A stretch of 64,000 nucleotides of DNA from Motiliproteus sp047633175 (GCA_047633175.1 JBLIEQ010000007.1:1-64000); one strand, 5' to 3'; positions 1-7,962 are shown, counted from the stretch's first letter. Notes: a model not told the origin generated them from the sequence alone. Translations and numbers: made by a program.

Positions 1-387
1 GCCAAATAATTGATTTCATTTGGTTTTTTTCGTTTCAGGGCTATGAAAAAAGCTTCGGGCTCGCTCCTTATAAGCCCAGCGAAGGTCGTAGGTTCGAATT
101 CTGCCCCCGCTACCAATGTAACCCTAGGCCAAATAATTGATTTCATTTGGTTTTTTTCGTTTCAGGGCTATGAAAAAAGCTTCGGGCTCGCTCCTTATAA
201 GCCCAGCGAAGGTCGTAGGTTCGAATCCTGCCCCCGCTACCAATGTAATCCTAAGCCAAATAATTGATTTTATTTGGCTTTTTGCGTTTACGGCCGTGAA
301 AAAAGCTTCGGGCTCGCTCCTTATAAGCCCAGCGAAGGTCGTAGGTTCGAATTCTGCCGATGCGGTTCGTGCCTCTGCGCACGCTAC
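1..387 (+). repeat. Array of three tRNA-fMet-derived 3' halves with terminators
   Basis: Three near-identical units contain the 3' part of an initiator tRNA, at 51-115, 178-242 and 304-387. They share the T arm and, in the first two, the acceptor 3' strand ending in CCA, exactly as in the intact tRNA at 6194-6270. The 5' half (acceptor strand, D arm) is missing, and the anticodon arm carries inserted bases, so none can be a working tRNA. Each unit is preceded by a hairpin CCAAAT/ATTTGG with a T run (2-30, 129-157, 255-283), the same terminator that follows the intact tRNA. The third unit changes after the T arm into a different GC-rich end that also occurs at 6500-6544 and 6640-6672. Open frames through these units on either strand are spurious. 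Confidence 0.85.
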
Positions 388-406
388 ATCACTAGCCCAT
401 GGCACC

Positions 407-480
407 GTGGGAGCCTGCCTGCAGGCGATCTTTTGCACAGAATTAAAAGACTAAAAGATCGCCGGGAGCCCGGCTTCCAC
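407..480. repeat. REP-like imperfect hairpin
   Basis: GGCGATCTTTT at 424-434 is matched by its exact complement at 453-463, and the flanks 407-415 and 470-480 (GTGGGAGCC against GGCTTCCAC) extend the stem with mismatches. A half copy of the same sequence (CTGCAGGCGATCTTTT) lies at 527-542. The form resembles the extragenic palindromic (REP/BIME) elements common in Pseudomonas-like genomes. It carries no gene. The family assignment is by eye only. Confidence 0.55.
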
Positions 481-562
481 AAAACCCAGTCTAGAGTATT
501 CAGGGAACTCCATTCTGATCTCAGGCCTGCAGGCGATCTTTTGAAAAGAATCAAATTACTCA

Positions 563-650
563 GGCTCGCTCTCTATCACTCTTTATAGCCCCGGGCGAAG
601 ATCACAGGTTCGAATCCTGGACGATGCGGTTCGCGACTCTGCGGCGAGCC
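563..650 (+). repeat. Diverged tRNA-derived repeat copy
   Basis: A fourth, more decayed unit of the array. It keeps the ACAGGTTCGAATCCTG T-arm core, and ends in the same GATGCGGTTCG tail seen at 355-387 and 6514-6544. It runs almost to the stop codon of the SulP gene at 654. It resembles the copy at 6784-6849 in having GATCACAG/GACACAG in place of GTCGTAG. Confidence 0.6.
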
Positions 651-653
651 ATT

Positions 654-2438
654 TCATCCCGCTGCTATTGTCGGGCACTGTTTAAACACCGATTTCGGGC
701 AGCTGGCGCATCTGTTTCGAACCAGGGTGTTTTCAACCAGCGCTTCAAGGGCATCATCGACCGTCGCGTAGAAGTTATCGGCCCCGAGCATATCGAAGAA
801 ACGCTGCTCAATTAGCTCGTCTTTGACGGTGTTCTTCAGGGCGCAGAAGCTCATACGGTTTCCGGCGTTTTCCATTTTTTGTGACTCCTGAGCCAGCATC
901 TCGGCGCCAGCCAGATCGATAAAATTGACCCCGGAGCAGAGGATCAGCAGGTGGCGGTTATTATCCGAATCCTGAATAAACTGCTGCAGATGCTGCTGAA
1001 TATGGTCGACAGCACCAAAGAAGATCGACCCGTCAATGCGCAGTATCGTCAACTGCGGACAGGCGCTGAGATCGAAGCGTTCGATGCTGCGCATATCGGT
1101 ACCCTCATCGAGGGATTTGGGTGCCACTTCCATGATGCGCGGGCGGGATGTCTTGCGCAGGTAGAGGATCAGCGACAGACAAACGCCCAGATAAATAGCA
1201 AATTCGAGCTGGACGATCAGGGTGGCGAAAAAGGTGACCAGCAATACCGCGGTTTCTTGTTTATTGCTGCGTAAAATCTGGGCGATGTGCTGAGTATCGA
1301 TCAGCCTCCAGGCAATCAGCAGGATAGCGCCGCCCATTGCGGGCAGGGGTAAATAGACGGTGATATCGGGCGCCAGCAGCAAGATCAGCACCAGCGTCAG
1401 TGCGGCGAAGATGGCCGCCAGGGGTGTCTGCGCGCCGGAATCATAGTTGATGCCCGTGCGGGTGAACGAGCCGGAGCCGGCGAAACAGGAGAACAGGCTG
1501 CCGATAATATTGGACAGGCCCTGACCAATAAACTCCTGGTCGCTGTGGATGCGCTGGCCCGAGCGGATAGCGACGGCGCGGGCGATCGACACCGCTTCGA
1601 CCAGCCCCAGGATGGCTACCGCCAGCGCTCCGGGTATCAGCGCGCTCAGGGTCTCTCCGGACAAGGCGGGTAGGGAGAAACTGGGGAGCTGGCCCGACAG
1701 CGCGCCGACCAGGGCGACGTTATGGTCAGCCCCACCGATCAGCCAGCAGCCAAGGCTGCCCGCCACCATCCCGATCAGCATCGCGGGCAGCTTGGGATTG
1801 ATGCGCTTCACTAGCAGAGTGGCCAGGATGGTGATGACGGCGATCGTCAGGGTGTAGGGGTTGGTCGCGTCGATCTGGCTGACAAGCGCCGCCCAGGATT
1901 CAAAGAATGACGAGCCTGACGGGACTTGGACGCCCAGGGCGTACTTAAACTGACTGGTCGCAATCAGCACCGCCGCCCCGGCGGTAAAGCCGATAACCAC
2001 GGTATGCGAGATAAAATTTACCAGGGTGCCGAGGCGGGCGAGGCCTAACCCCAGTTGAAACAGGCCGGTCAACAACGTCAGGCACAGGACCGCCGGAATA
2101 AATTCGATGCTGTCCGGTGGCACCACGGCACTGACGACGCTGAGGATCACTATTGAGATAGCCGCCGCCGGACCTGAGACCAGGTGTCTCGATGATCCGA
2201 ACAGAGCCGCCACGATCGGCGTAATAATGGCGCTATAGAGCCCGTATTCGGGGGGGAGTCCCGCGATCAGAGCGTAAGCGATACCCTGAGGCAGCCCTAT
2301 AATGGCGCCGGTGAGGCCTGCCATCAGATCCGCCCACAGCGATCTGGGGTTAATCTGTGCTCCCCAAGCAAGAAAGGGTAGGAGTTTGGTCAATTTCAGG
2401 CGGGATCTGCCCGCGAGGGTGGTGCGTTTGGTATTCAA
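654..2438 (-). CDS. SulP/SLC26 family anion (sulfate) transporter
   Basis: A 594-residue inner-membrane transporter of the SulP family, which moves sulfate or bicarbonate-like anions, probably in symport. Residues about 20-430 hold the long hydrophobic transport core, including the family's GLPQGIAYALIAGLPPEYGLY stretch near the N-terminus and the NIIGSLFSCFAGSGSFTRT segment. A cytoplasmic STAS domain follows (about 450-560, with LILCSGVNFIDLAGAEML). The start is a TTG preceded by GGAT on the minus strand; an upstream ATG runs straight into a stop. The last 20 residues contain RCASCPKSVFKQC, a cysteine cluster that I do not know as part of SulP proteins. The gene is divergent from the LysR gene at 2607, which may control it. 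Substrate cannot be told from sequence. Confidence 0.9.
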   Translation of the reverse strand: MNTKRTTLAGRSRLKLTKLLPFLAWGAQINPRSLWADLMAGLTGAIIGLPQGIAYALIAGLPPEYGLYSAIITPIVAALFGSSRHLVSGPAAAISIVILSVVSAVVPPDSIEFIPAVLCLTLLTGLFQLGLGLARLGTLVNFISHTVVIGFTAGAAVLIATSQFKYALGVQVPSGSSFFESWAALVSQIDATNPYTLTIAVITILATLLVKRINPKLPAMLIGMVAGSLGCWLIGGADHNVALVGALSGQLPSFSLPALSGETLSALIPGALAVAILGLVEAVSIARAVAIRSGQRIHSDQEFIGQGLSNIIGSLFSCFAGSGSFTRTGINYDSGAQTPLAAIFAALTLVLILLLAPDITVYLPLPAMGGAILLIAWRLIDTQHIAQILRSNKQETAVLLVTFFATLIVQLEFAIYLGVCLSLILYLRKTSRPRIMEVAPKSLDEGTDMRSIERFDLSACPQLTILRIDGSIFFGAVDHIQQHLQQFIQDSDNNRHLLILCSGVNFIDLAGAEMLAQESQKMENAGNRMSFCALKNTVKDELIEQRFFDMLGADNFYATVDDALEALVENTLVRNRCASCPKSVFKQCPTIAAG

Positions 2439-2606
2439 CAGATCATCCAGCCGGTGTGTTTGTGAAGGGGAGAGACAGGGTCTCTCGTGCCATGGCAGCT
2501 ACCTTGATGCGGGCATGCGTTCGAAGCCTTGTATCTTAAGGTCTTTTTATTGTCCTGAAAAACGATATAAAATGGCCCTAACGACCAAATAAACAGGATG
2601 TTGGCT

Positions 2607-3440
2607 ATGGATACCGTCTTGCTGGAAACCTTTCTGGAAGTGACCCGCACCCGCAATTTCAACAGGGCCTCTGAGAACCTCAATGTCTCCTCATCGACCA
2701 TCAGCGCTCGAATAAAACAGTTGGAAGAACTCCTGGGCCTGTCCGTGTTTATCCGTCGTCATCATGAGATAAGCCTGACCCCTGCGGGGGAGCGGATGGA
2801 GCGTCACGCCCGCTTTATCCTCAGCGCCTGGGAGCGGGCCTATGAGGACACCGCCCTGAGCGAGCGACATCAGCGCCGGCTAGTGATCGCCGGAGTGGCC
2901 AGCCTTTGGGATATATTTCTGCAGGATTGGCTCAACGAGATCTACCGTACGATCCCCAATCTGGGCCTGCGGGCCGAAGAGAGTACACCCCTTCGAGTGG
3001 TGGAGAAGCTGGAGCAGGGGATGATCGATGTCGGTTTTATGTATGAGCAGCCTCGAATTCAGGGGATGGCCGTGCAGGAGGTGGCCAGAGTTCCCCTGGT
3101 GTTGGTCTCCAGTATGAAAGGGGTCGCGGTGGAGCAGGCCGTGTCCGAAGGCTATGTCCGGGTGGAGTGGGGCACCACCTTCGGAACCCTGCACGAAGCG
3201 CATTTCCCTCAGCGACTTCTAGCGCCGGTGCGGGTCAACAGCGGCCGGGTGGCGTTGAACCTGATTCTTAACTGCGGCGGTGCGGCCTATCTTCCGGAAT
3301 CCACTCTGGAGTCAGCGTCTTATCGGGGGCGGATCCATCGGGTGGCCGGAGCGCCGATGATCGAGATGAAGGCCTATGCGGCCTATAGCCTGCATGGCGA
3401 ACACCGGAGCCTGATCGCGGACCTGCTGGGGCGGTTGTAG
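2607..3440 (+). CDS. LysR family regulator, HdfR-like
   Basis: A 277-residue LysR-type transcription factor. The N-terminal winged helix-turn-helix (MDTVLLETFLEVTRTRNFNR onward, about 1-60) is followed by an effector-binding domain. The opening closely follows E. coli HdfR (MDTELLKTFLEVSRTRHF), and the WDIFLQDWL segment also matches that family, so HdfR-like is a good family call, though the target genes are unknown. I chose ATG 2607 rather than ATG 2598 because AGGA at 2595-2598 is spaced 8 nt from 2607 and would overlap the earlier start. It faces away from the SulP gene across a 168-bp gap, the usual position for a LysR regulator of its neighbour. Confidence 0.88.
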   Translation: MDTVLLETFLEVTRTRNFNRASENLNVSSSTISARIKQLEELLGLSVFIRRHHEISLTPAGERMERHARFILSAWERAYEDTALSERHQRRLVIAGVASLWDIFLQDWLNEIYRTIPNLGLRAEESTPLRVVEKLEQGMIDVGFMYEQPRIQGMAVQEVARVPLVLVSSMKGVAVEQAVSEGYVRVEWGTTFGTLHEAHFPQRLLAPVRVNSGRVALNLILNCGGAAYLPESTLESASYRGRIHRVAGAPMIEMKAYAAYSLHGEHRSLIADLLGRL

Positions 3441-3468
3441 CGCGAGTCTGTGGTCGGCAGCCGCGAAA

Positions 3469-4404
3469 TTAATCACTCACTCCCGCCAGGCGACTATGTT
3501 CGCTCTGGAGTGCCGCTTCCATAAAATCCGTAAAGGCCTGCACCCTGGCAGAACCTGCCATATCCTTATGGGTCATCAGCCACAGGCTGGTGGTATCGAG
3601 CTCCATCGATATATCGACCCGCTGCAGTTTTTCAGAGGCTTCGCCCACAAAACAGGGCAGCAGCGCCAGTCCCAGCCCCTGTTCGGCGGCCAGTCGCAGC
3701 GCCTCGAAGGAGTCTGCTTTGAGCACCACCCGGTCGGGCGACATCAGCTCTTCCACGCGCCGTCCCATCCCCTCGGGTAACGTCAGCTCCCCCATATTCT
3801 TTCCTGACTGCTGCTGAGCCAGCATCGGCGTGAATCCCAGCCAATGGGCATCCTCGAGTGGGCGACGCCCGCGCAGGCTGTTCAGGTATTCGGGTGCGCC
3901 ATAGATACCGAACACCAGGTCACAGATGCGGACTCCCGTCAGGTTATCTGGCAGCGATGTGGCCGGGCGGATCGCGACATCGGCGTCGAGTCGAGACAGG
4001 TCCAGCAGTCGGGTGGTGATATTGAGTTCCAGCTGAATTCGCGGATAGGCCCGGTGGAAGGCGGCTAGGTGGCGGTTGAGAATACCGCTGAGCAGGGTGT
4101 CGGTGGTGGTCAGGCGCAGGGTGCCCGCCAGCGTCATCTCCTGTCCGGAGATGCGGCGCTCCAGTGCCTTGACGGTGCCCTCGATGGCGCGTGCCGAATC
4201 GAGCAGCTGGTGCCCCTCCGGCGTCAGCTTGTACCCCGAGGGTCGCCGGTGAAACAGGCATAGCTTGTGGCGGTGCTCGAAGGCACCCAGGCGGCGCAGC
4301 ACGGTGCTGTGGTTGACCCCCATCGCTCTGGCAGCGGCGGCGACCGAGCCTTCGTTAGCGACCGCCAATACGTACTGCAGATCATCCCATCTCATGCTGT
4401 GCAT
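3469..4404 (-). CDS. LysR family transcriptional regulator
   Basis: A 311-residue LysR-type regulator. Residues 1-65 form the helix-turn-helix (MRWDDLQYVLAVANEGSVAA and NHSTVLRRLGAFEHR), and the rest is the periplasmic-binding-like sensor domain. The S-T-V-L-R-R recognition helix is of the subgroup often found next to oxidoreductase or transporter genes. A second Met at residue 4 could be the true start. It is divergent from the flavin-reductase gene at 4517. A 9-bp perfect inverted repeat at 4448-4470 in the shared 112-bp gap is the natural candidate for its binding site. Its stop is 28 bp from the stop of the preceding convergent LysR gene. Confidence 0.88.
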   Translation of the reverse strand: MHSMRWDDLQYVLAVANEGSVAAAARAMGVNHSTVLRRLGAFEHRHKLCLFHRRPSGYKLTPEGHQLLDSARAIEGTVKALERRISGQEMTLAGTLRLTTTDTLLSGILNRHLAAFHRAYPRIQLELNITTRLLDLSRLDADVAIRPATSLPDNLTGVRICDLVFGIYGAPEYLNSLRGRRPLEDAHWLGFTPMLAQQQSGKNMGELTLPEGMGRRVEELMSPDRVVLKADSFEALRLAAEQGLGLALLPCFVGEASEKLQRVDISMELDTTSLWLMTHKDMAGSARVQAFTDFMEAALQSEHSRLAGVSD

Positions 4405-4447
4405 TTTTGCATACTCAGAGTGTTGATATGGTGAATTTACTGATCTT

Positions 4448-4470
4448 TTAACACAGGTATACTGTGTTAA
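4448..4470. promoter_or_regulatory. Palindromic operator candidate between lysR and SIP gene
   Basis: TTAACACAG (4448-4456), a 5-nt centre, then CTGTGTTAA (4462-4470): a perfect 9-bp inverted repeat in the middle of the divergent intergenic gap. It contains the T-N11-A pattern of LysR boxes. The role is inferred from position and symmetry. Confidence 0.55.
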
Positions 4471-4516
4471 CCAATAGCGTATTGCCGCCTGCCACCCCTT
4501 ATAAAGGATCTGTACT

Positions 4517-5269
4517 ATGGCTAAACCCAGCCCTCAGTCGCTGACTGTTGTCGATAGCCGCCTGTTGAGCCCCCATATGCGGCGACTCACCCTGTCCGGC
4601 CCTTCGCTGGCCGTTTTCCCCCCTGATCAGGACGGTGCCTATGTGAAGCTGATTTTTTCCTCCGTGGGGCGCGCTAAGCCGCGGCTCAGGACCTACACCG
4701 TTAATCGCGTCGATCCCCAGCTTCAGCAGCTGGAGATCGACGTCGTGATTCATGCAGAGGGCGGACCTGCGGCGAGATGGGCGGCAAGCGCCAGTGTCGG
4801 TGATCGTATCGAGGTTGCCGGCCCCGGCCCCAAAAAAATGCTGGATCCGAAAGCCGACTGGTTCCTGATTGCCGGCGATATGACCACGCTGCCCGCGATT
4901 CGGGCCAACCTGGCGTGTCTGCCCCTGGATGCCAGAGGCCATCTGGTTCTGGAGGTGCTTACCGAAGCCGATAAGCTGGCGCTGGATCTGCCTCTGGAGC
5001 AGCTTCCCGCGCAGCTTCAGCTCCATTGGTTGATCAACCCGCACCCTGGCAAGAATCGTCTGTTTGCTGACTATCTGGAGCAGTTGCCATGGCTTGATGG
5101 GGCTCCCGCCATCTGGGTCGCCGGGGAGTTGGTAGAGGTGCTGAAGGCCCGTACTCAGCTAAAATCCAAGCCCGGGGTGGAAGCCAGTCGTCGCTATATC
5201 AGCAGTTACTGGCAGTACGGCATGACCGAGGATCGGCATAAGGTCGAGAAAAGCCGACTGTTGAGCTGA
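4517..5269 (+). CDS. Siderophore-interacting protein (FAD/NAD(P)H flavin reductase)
   Basis: A 250-residue cytoplasmic protein of the SIP/ViuB family, which reduces ferric siderophores or chelates with FAD and NAD(P)H to release iron. The FAD-binding motif R58-T-Y-T61 lies in RLRTYTVNRVD, the flavin/phosphate region GDRIEVAGPGPKKM follows, and the C-terminus has the family signature YISSYWQYGMTEDRHK. Length is usual for the family. It is the first gene of a probable operon with the two membrane genes at 5335 and 5836, and lies opposite a LysR regulator. No Fur box or siderophore genes were recognised nearby, so an iron role rests on family only. Confidence 0.85.
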   Translation: MAKPSPQSLTVVDSRLLSPHMRRLTLSGPSLAVFPPDQDGAYVKLIFSSVGRAKPRLRTYTVNRVDPQLQQLEIDVVIHAEGGPAARWAASASVGDRIEVAGPGPKKMLDPKADWFLIAGDMTTLPAIRANLACLPLDARGHLVLEVLTEADKLALDLPLEQLPAQLQLHWLINPHPGKNRLFADYLEQLPWLDGAPAIWVAGELVEVLKARTQLKSKPGVEASRRYISSYWQYGMTEDRHKVEKSRLLS

Positions 5270-5334
5270 GATCACCGCGCAGTCGGTATAAGCATTAATC
5301 ATGAGATTTAAAGCACGTGAAGGATCAGAGAACC

Positions 5335-5793
5335 ATGCAGCGTTGGATCGATAAGCCCGCTCACTTTACCTACAGCATGGATCTGCTGTTGCTGCTTTTG
5401 TTTGTGCTCGCCTGTGTGCCACAGGCGACGGGGCTGGTGTTTCATGAGTGGGAGAGTGCGGTATTTCTGGTGCCCTTCGCCATCCATCTGCTGCTGCACT
5501 GGGATTGGATCACCCGCGTTCCGTTGCAGCTGTTCGGTAAACTTAAGGGCGAAATAAAGTTTAATGTGGTCTGGGATCTGTTGATCTACCTGATGATGAT
5601 CTTCGTCACCCTGTCCGGATTTCTGGTTTCTGAAGCACTTGTTCCCAGTCTGGGCATTGATTGGCAGTCTCAGCCCTTCTGGAGTGAGCTTCATGATACC
5701 AGTGCCAACTTGATCATCCCGATGCTGGGGGTGCATCTGGGCCTGCATTGGCGATGGTTAAAGTCTCTGACCCTCAAGTTGGTCAGCAGATAA
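5335..5793 (+). CDS. DUF4405-like membrane protein
   Basis: A 152-residue integral membrane protein with about four hydrophobic segments and the histidine-rich turns IHLLLHWDW and GVHLGLHWRW. This is the pattern of DUF4405 proteins, which resemble b-type cytochrome membrane subunits; heme binding by the paired histidines is an inference. ATG 5335 is preferred to the in-frame GTG 5317 because AAGGA at 5320-5324 is spaced 10 nt from it. It follows the flavin reductase by 65 bp and precedes another small membrane gene, so the three may form a membrane redox unit with the flavoprotein as electron donor. Confidence 0.7.
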   Translation: MQRWIDKPAHFTYSMDLLLLLLFVLACVPQATGLVFHEWESAVFLVPFAIHLLLHWDWITRVPLQLFGKLKGEIKFNVVWDLLIYLMMIFVTLSGFLVSEALVPSLGIDWQSQPFWSELHDTSANLIIPMLGVHLGLHWRWLKSLTLKLVSR

Positions 5794-5835
5794 AACAGTC
5801 CAGCCAACAAGGTCCAGCCAACAAAGAGCGACAAT

Positions 5836-6102
5836 ATGCGCCGATTAAATAAACATCTGCTCCAGCGTACGCTGCTGATTGTGGCCATAGCCCTCGTGAT
5901 CGCCACTCTGATGAGTGGCCTGGAATTAACGGCCTGGGCACTTCAGATTAATAAAGCCACTCAGAGTCATTCACCACAAGAGTCTGAGGCGCTCGCGATC
6001 CCTCTGATGTACCTGCTGCCATTTATCAAAGTGCTGCTGTTCGCCGGTGTTCCGATGGCGCTGACGATCGGTCTTCACAGGCTGGTTGGCAAGCGAGCCT
6101 GA
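5836..6102 (+). CDS. Small membrane protein, unknown
   Basis: An 88-residue protein with two hydrophobic segments (about 9-33 and 54-80) separated by a short polar stretch with KATQSHSPQESEAL. I do not recognise the family. It lies 42 bp after the DUF4405-like gene on the same strand and is the last gene before the initiator tRNA. A role as partner of that membrane protein is only a guess from position. Base composition is like its neighbours, and the frame is intact. Confidence 0.6.
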   Translation: MRRLNKHLLQRTLLIVAIALVIATLMSGLELTAWALQINKATQSHSPQESEALAIPLMYLLPFIKVLLFAGVPMALTIGLHRLVGKRA

Positions 6103-6193
6103 GCGCTGATCGGAATGCGCGGATTATCAAGGATATCTTAGCAGCAGGGCTGGACAGGTTTAGATTCGCCCTGTAGTATGCGCCCCACGTTGA

Positions 6194-6270
<77 letters not shown>

Positions 6271-6283
6271 ATGTAACTCTAAA

Positions 6284-6311
6284 CCAAATGATTAATTTCA
6301 TTTGGTTTTTT
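6284..6311 (+). terminator. Rho-independent terminator of tRNA-fMet
   Basis: CCAAAT (6284-6289) and ATTTGG (6300-6305) form a 6-bp stem with a 10-nt loop, followed by six T (6306-6311). The same hairpin recurs at 2-30, 129-157, 255-283 and 6412-6439 beside tRNA-derived fragments. Confidence 0.8.
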
Positions 6312-6332
6312 GCGTTTCAGGGCTATGAAAAA

Positions 6333-6544
6333 AGCTTCGGGCTCGTTCCTTATAACCCCGGGCGAAGGTCGTAGGTTCGAATCCTGCCCCCGCTACCAAT
6401 GTAACTATAAGCCAAATGATTAATTTCATTTGGTTTTTTGCGTTTCAGGGCCGTGAAAAAAGCTTCGGGCTCGCTCCTTATAAGCCCAGCGAAGGTCGTA
6501 GGTTCGAATCCTGCCGATGCGGTTCGTGCCTCCGCGCACGCTAC
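6333..6544 (+). repeat. Two tRNA-fMet-derived 3'-half repeats
   Basis: Copies at 6333-6398 (ending in CGCTACCA like the real tRNA) and 6471-6544 (switching after the T arm to the GATGCGGTTCGTGCC tail), with a terminator hairpin between them at 6412-6439. They match the array at 1-387 almost base for base, including the poly-A leader after GGGC(T/C)(A/G)TG. Not functional tRNAs, because the 5' half is absent. Confidence 0.82.
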
Positions 6545-6587
6545 AATCACCATTGCTCTTGAGTTTATGTTGAAGTGGGTTCAAAAA

Positions 6588-6740
6588 AGCTTCGGGCTCG
6601 CTCCTTATAACCCCGGGCGAAGGTCGTAGGTTCGAATCCTGCCGATGCGGTTCGTGCCTCCGCACAGGCTACATTTGTATTTTTGCGTTTAAGGGCAGGC
6701 TAAAAAAGCGCGTAGCGTGCGTAGAGGCACGAACCGCATC
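6588..6740 (+). repeat. tRNA-derived repeat plus inverted tail copy
   Basis: Another tRNA 3'-half lies at 6588-6672 with the GATGCGGTTCGTGCCTC tail. The tail recurs inverted at 6712-6740 (GTAGAGGCACGAACCGCATC in the forward reading), so the two tails could fold into a long hairpin around a 40-nt loop. The lead-in to this copy differs from the other units. Confidence 0.65.
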
Positions 6741-6783
6741 AGACAGAATAGCAACGCCTGATGCAGCAAGAGGATAAGTGAAA

Positions 6784-6849
6784 AAGCTTCGGGCTTGCTC
6801 TTTATAGCCCCGGGCGAAAGACACAGGTTCGCATCCTGCTCCTCGTCTT
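6784..6849 (+). repeat. Most diverged tRNA-derived repeat
   Basis: It retains AGCTTCGGGCTTGCTC, the anticodon-arm remnant and ACAGGTTCG, but the T-arm 3' side is eroded (GCATCCTGCTCC). It closes the right-hand array. Nothing else was recognised between here and the start at 6969. Confidence 0.55.
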
Positions 6850-6968
6850 CATAGCATCTTCAATGCGACACCGCTAAAATGACGCCAGGGCTGTTTTGAG
6901 GAATGGACGACCCCTGTATAGTCTTGTCGTAAATACCCTTTGAAGTGCCGTCTGTCAGGAAAGATCTT

Positions 6969-7712
6969 ATGTTGAGCATCGTGCTGAGCGCCAGCAACGC
7001 AATGAACAAATGGCTAAAGCTGGATCTGCCCAGAATACCGAGCCCTGACGGCAAGCGCATTGGTACCCAGCCACTGGTCACCGATACCCAGCAGCTGAGC
7101 TGGCAGTGCCATGTCGTCCCCAACTCCTACCGCTCTAAAGAGCGTACGGTTATCGTCACCGAGGCGTATAGCCGCTATACCCTGTTGCTGCCCTATCGCA
7201 TCGCACCCACCGTCGAGGCGTTTGAGAAAGATTTTCTGGAGCGCTTTGAGTTTGAAGTGCAACAGCTGATGCTCGAAAGCGGGGCGCTGGAGCTGCCGCA
7301 GCTCGCACGCGTTAAGCAGCAGTTTGACGCGCAAAAAAAGACCCTCAGCTGGTTTCGTAATACCGATATGAGCGTCAACGGTCATGTCGGCGATGCCGAG
7401 CAGTGGCTCAGGCAGATGCTGGCGGATAAAGGGTCGTCACGCCTGAGTGAGAAGGATGCGCTTGGGCTTGGAGACCATCTCAACAAATTGAGAAAACGGG
7501 CCAAGCAGGGGCAGTCATCGACGCAGAGTTTTTACCCGGTCGCACGACTGCTGGATGACGGGCTATACCGTTTTGCCAGCGGCTTGGCTGATGGCCTTTA
7601 TCCAGAGACCCCGCTGGGGGATTTTCCCAAGCCCTACCCGGACAGAGAAGAGACTAGGTCGGCACGCCCCTCAAGAGACAATGTGGTTTACATGGCTGAC
7701 TTTCGGCCATAG
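6969..7712 (+). CDS. Conserved-looking cytoplasmic protein, unknown
   Basis: A 247-residue soluble protein that I do not recognise. It begins MLSIVLSASNAMNKWLKLDL, has a mixed segment with regular beta-like strands (ERTVIVTEAYSRYTLLLPYR), then a charged, mostly helical region, and ends in a polar tail with RDNVVYMADFRP. No signal peptide or membrane segment is seen. ATG 6969 follows AGGA at 6957-6960 with 8-nt spacing, so I prefer it to the in-frame GTG at 6945. It sits alone between the tRNA-repeat array and a 200-bp inverted-repeat element, as an accessory gene would. Confidence 0.6.
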   Translation: MLSIVLSASNAMNKWLKLDLPRIPSPDGKRIGTQPLVTDTQQLSWQCHVVPNSYRSKERTVIVTEAYSRYTLLLPYRIAPTVEAFEKDFLERFEFEVQQLMLESGALELPQLARVKQQFDAQKKTLSWFRNTDMSVNGHVGDAEQWLRQMLADKGSSRLSEKDALGLGDHLNKLRKRAKQGQSSTQSFYPVARLLDDGLYRFASGLADGLYPETPLGDFPKPYPDREETRSARPSRDNVVYMADFRP

Positions 7713-7756
7713 TTAAGCGGCATTCGGCGATAATGTGCCGGATGAAGGGGAGGATA

Positions 7757-7957
7757 AAGGGGACGTTATCGAATGGCACTTACTTAAGAGGCCGCGGCCT
7801 GCAGAGAAGATTTTCGAGACCGTATGCCAGCAGGGACGCGGCATCCGAGCCCCCAGGGACGGGTTCACGGCGTGTCTCGAAATTTTCTCTGTAGGGAGTG
7901 GACGGGTTAGTTCGCACTCAAATCGCTTAAGTCAGTGCCATTCGGTTGCGTTCCCTT
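7757..7957. repeat. 200-bp inverted-repeat element (MITE-like)
   Basis: Outer arms 7757-7788 and 7926-7957 are complementary at about 27 of 32 positions and contain GAATGGCACT. Inner arms 7801-7820 and 7874-7892 (GAGAAGATTTTCGAGAC against its complement) are also nearly perfect. The centre holds GCGGCATCCGAGCCCCCAGG and related GC-rich sequence. No coding frame fits. It lies between the unknown gene and the convergent Fic gene, whose stop is 6 bp away. Confidence 0.6.
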
Positions 7958-7962
7958 ATTAT

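Noticed and set aside
10..588. Several open frames of 85-105 codons on both strands (and again at 6350-6665), with GFEPTTFAGLIRSEPEAF-like peptides
   Set aside because: They are translations of the tRNA-derived repeats; the same peptide appears wherever the repeat is and no ribosome site or gene context supports them.
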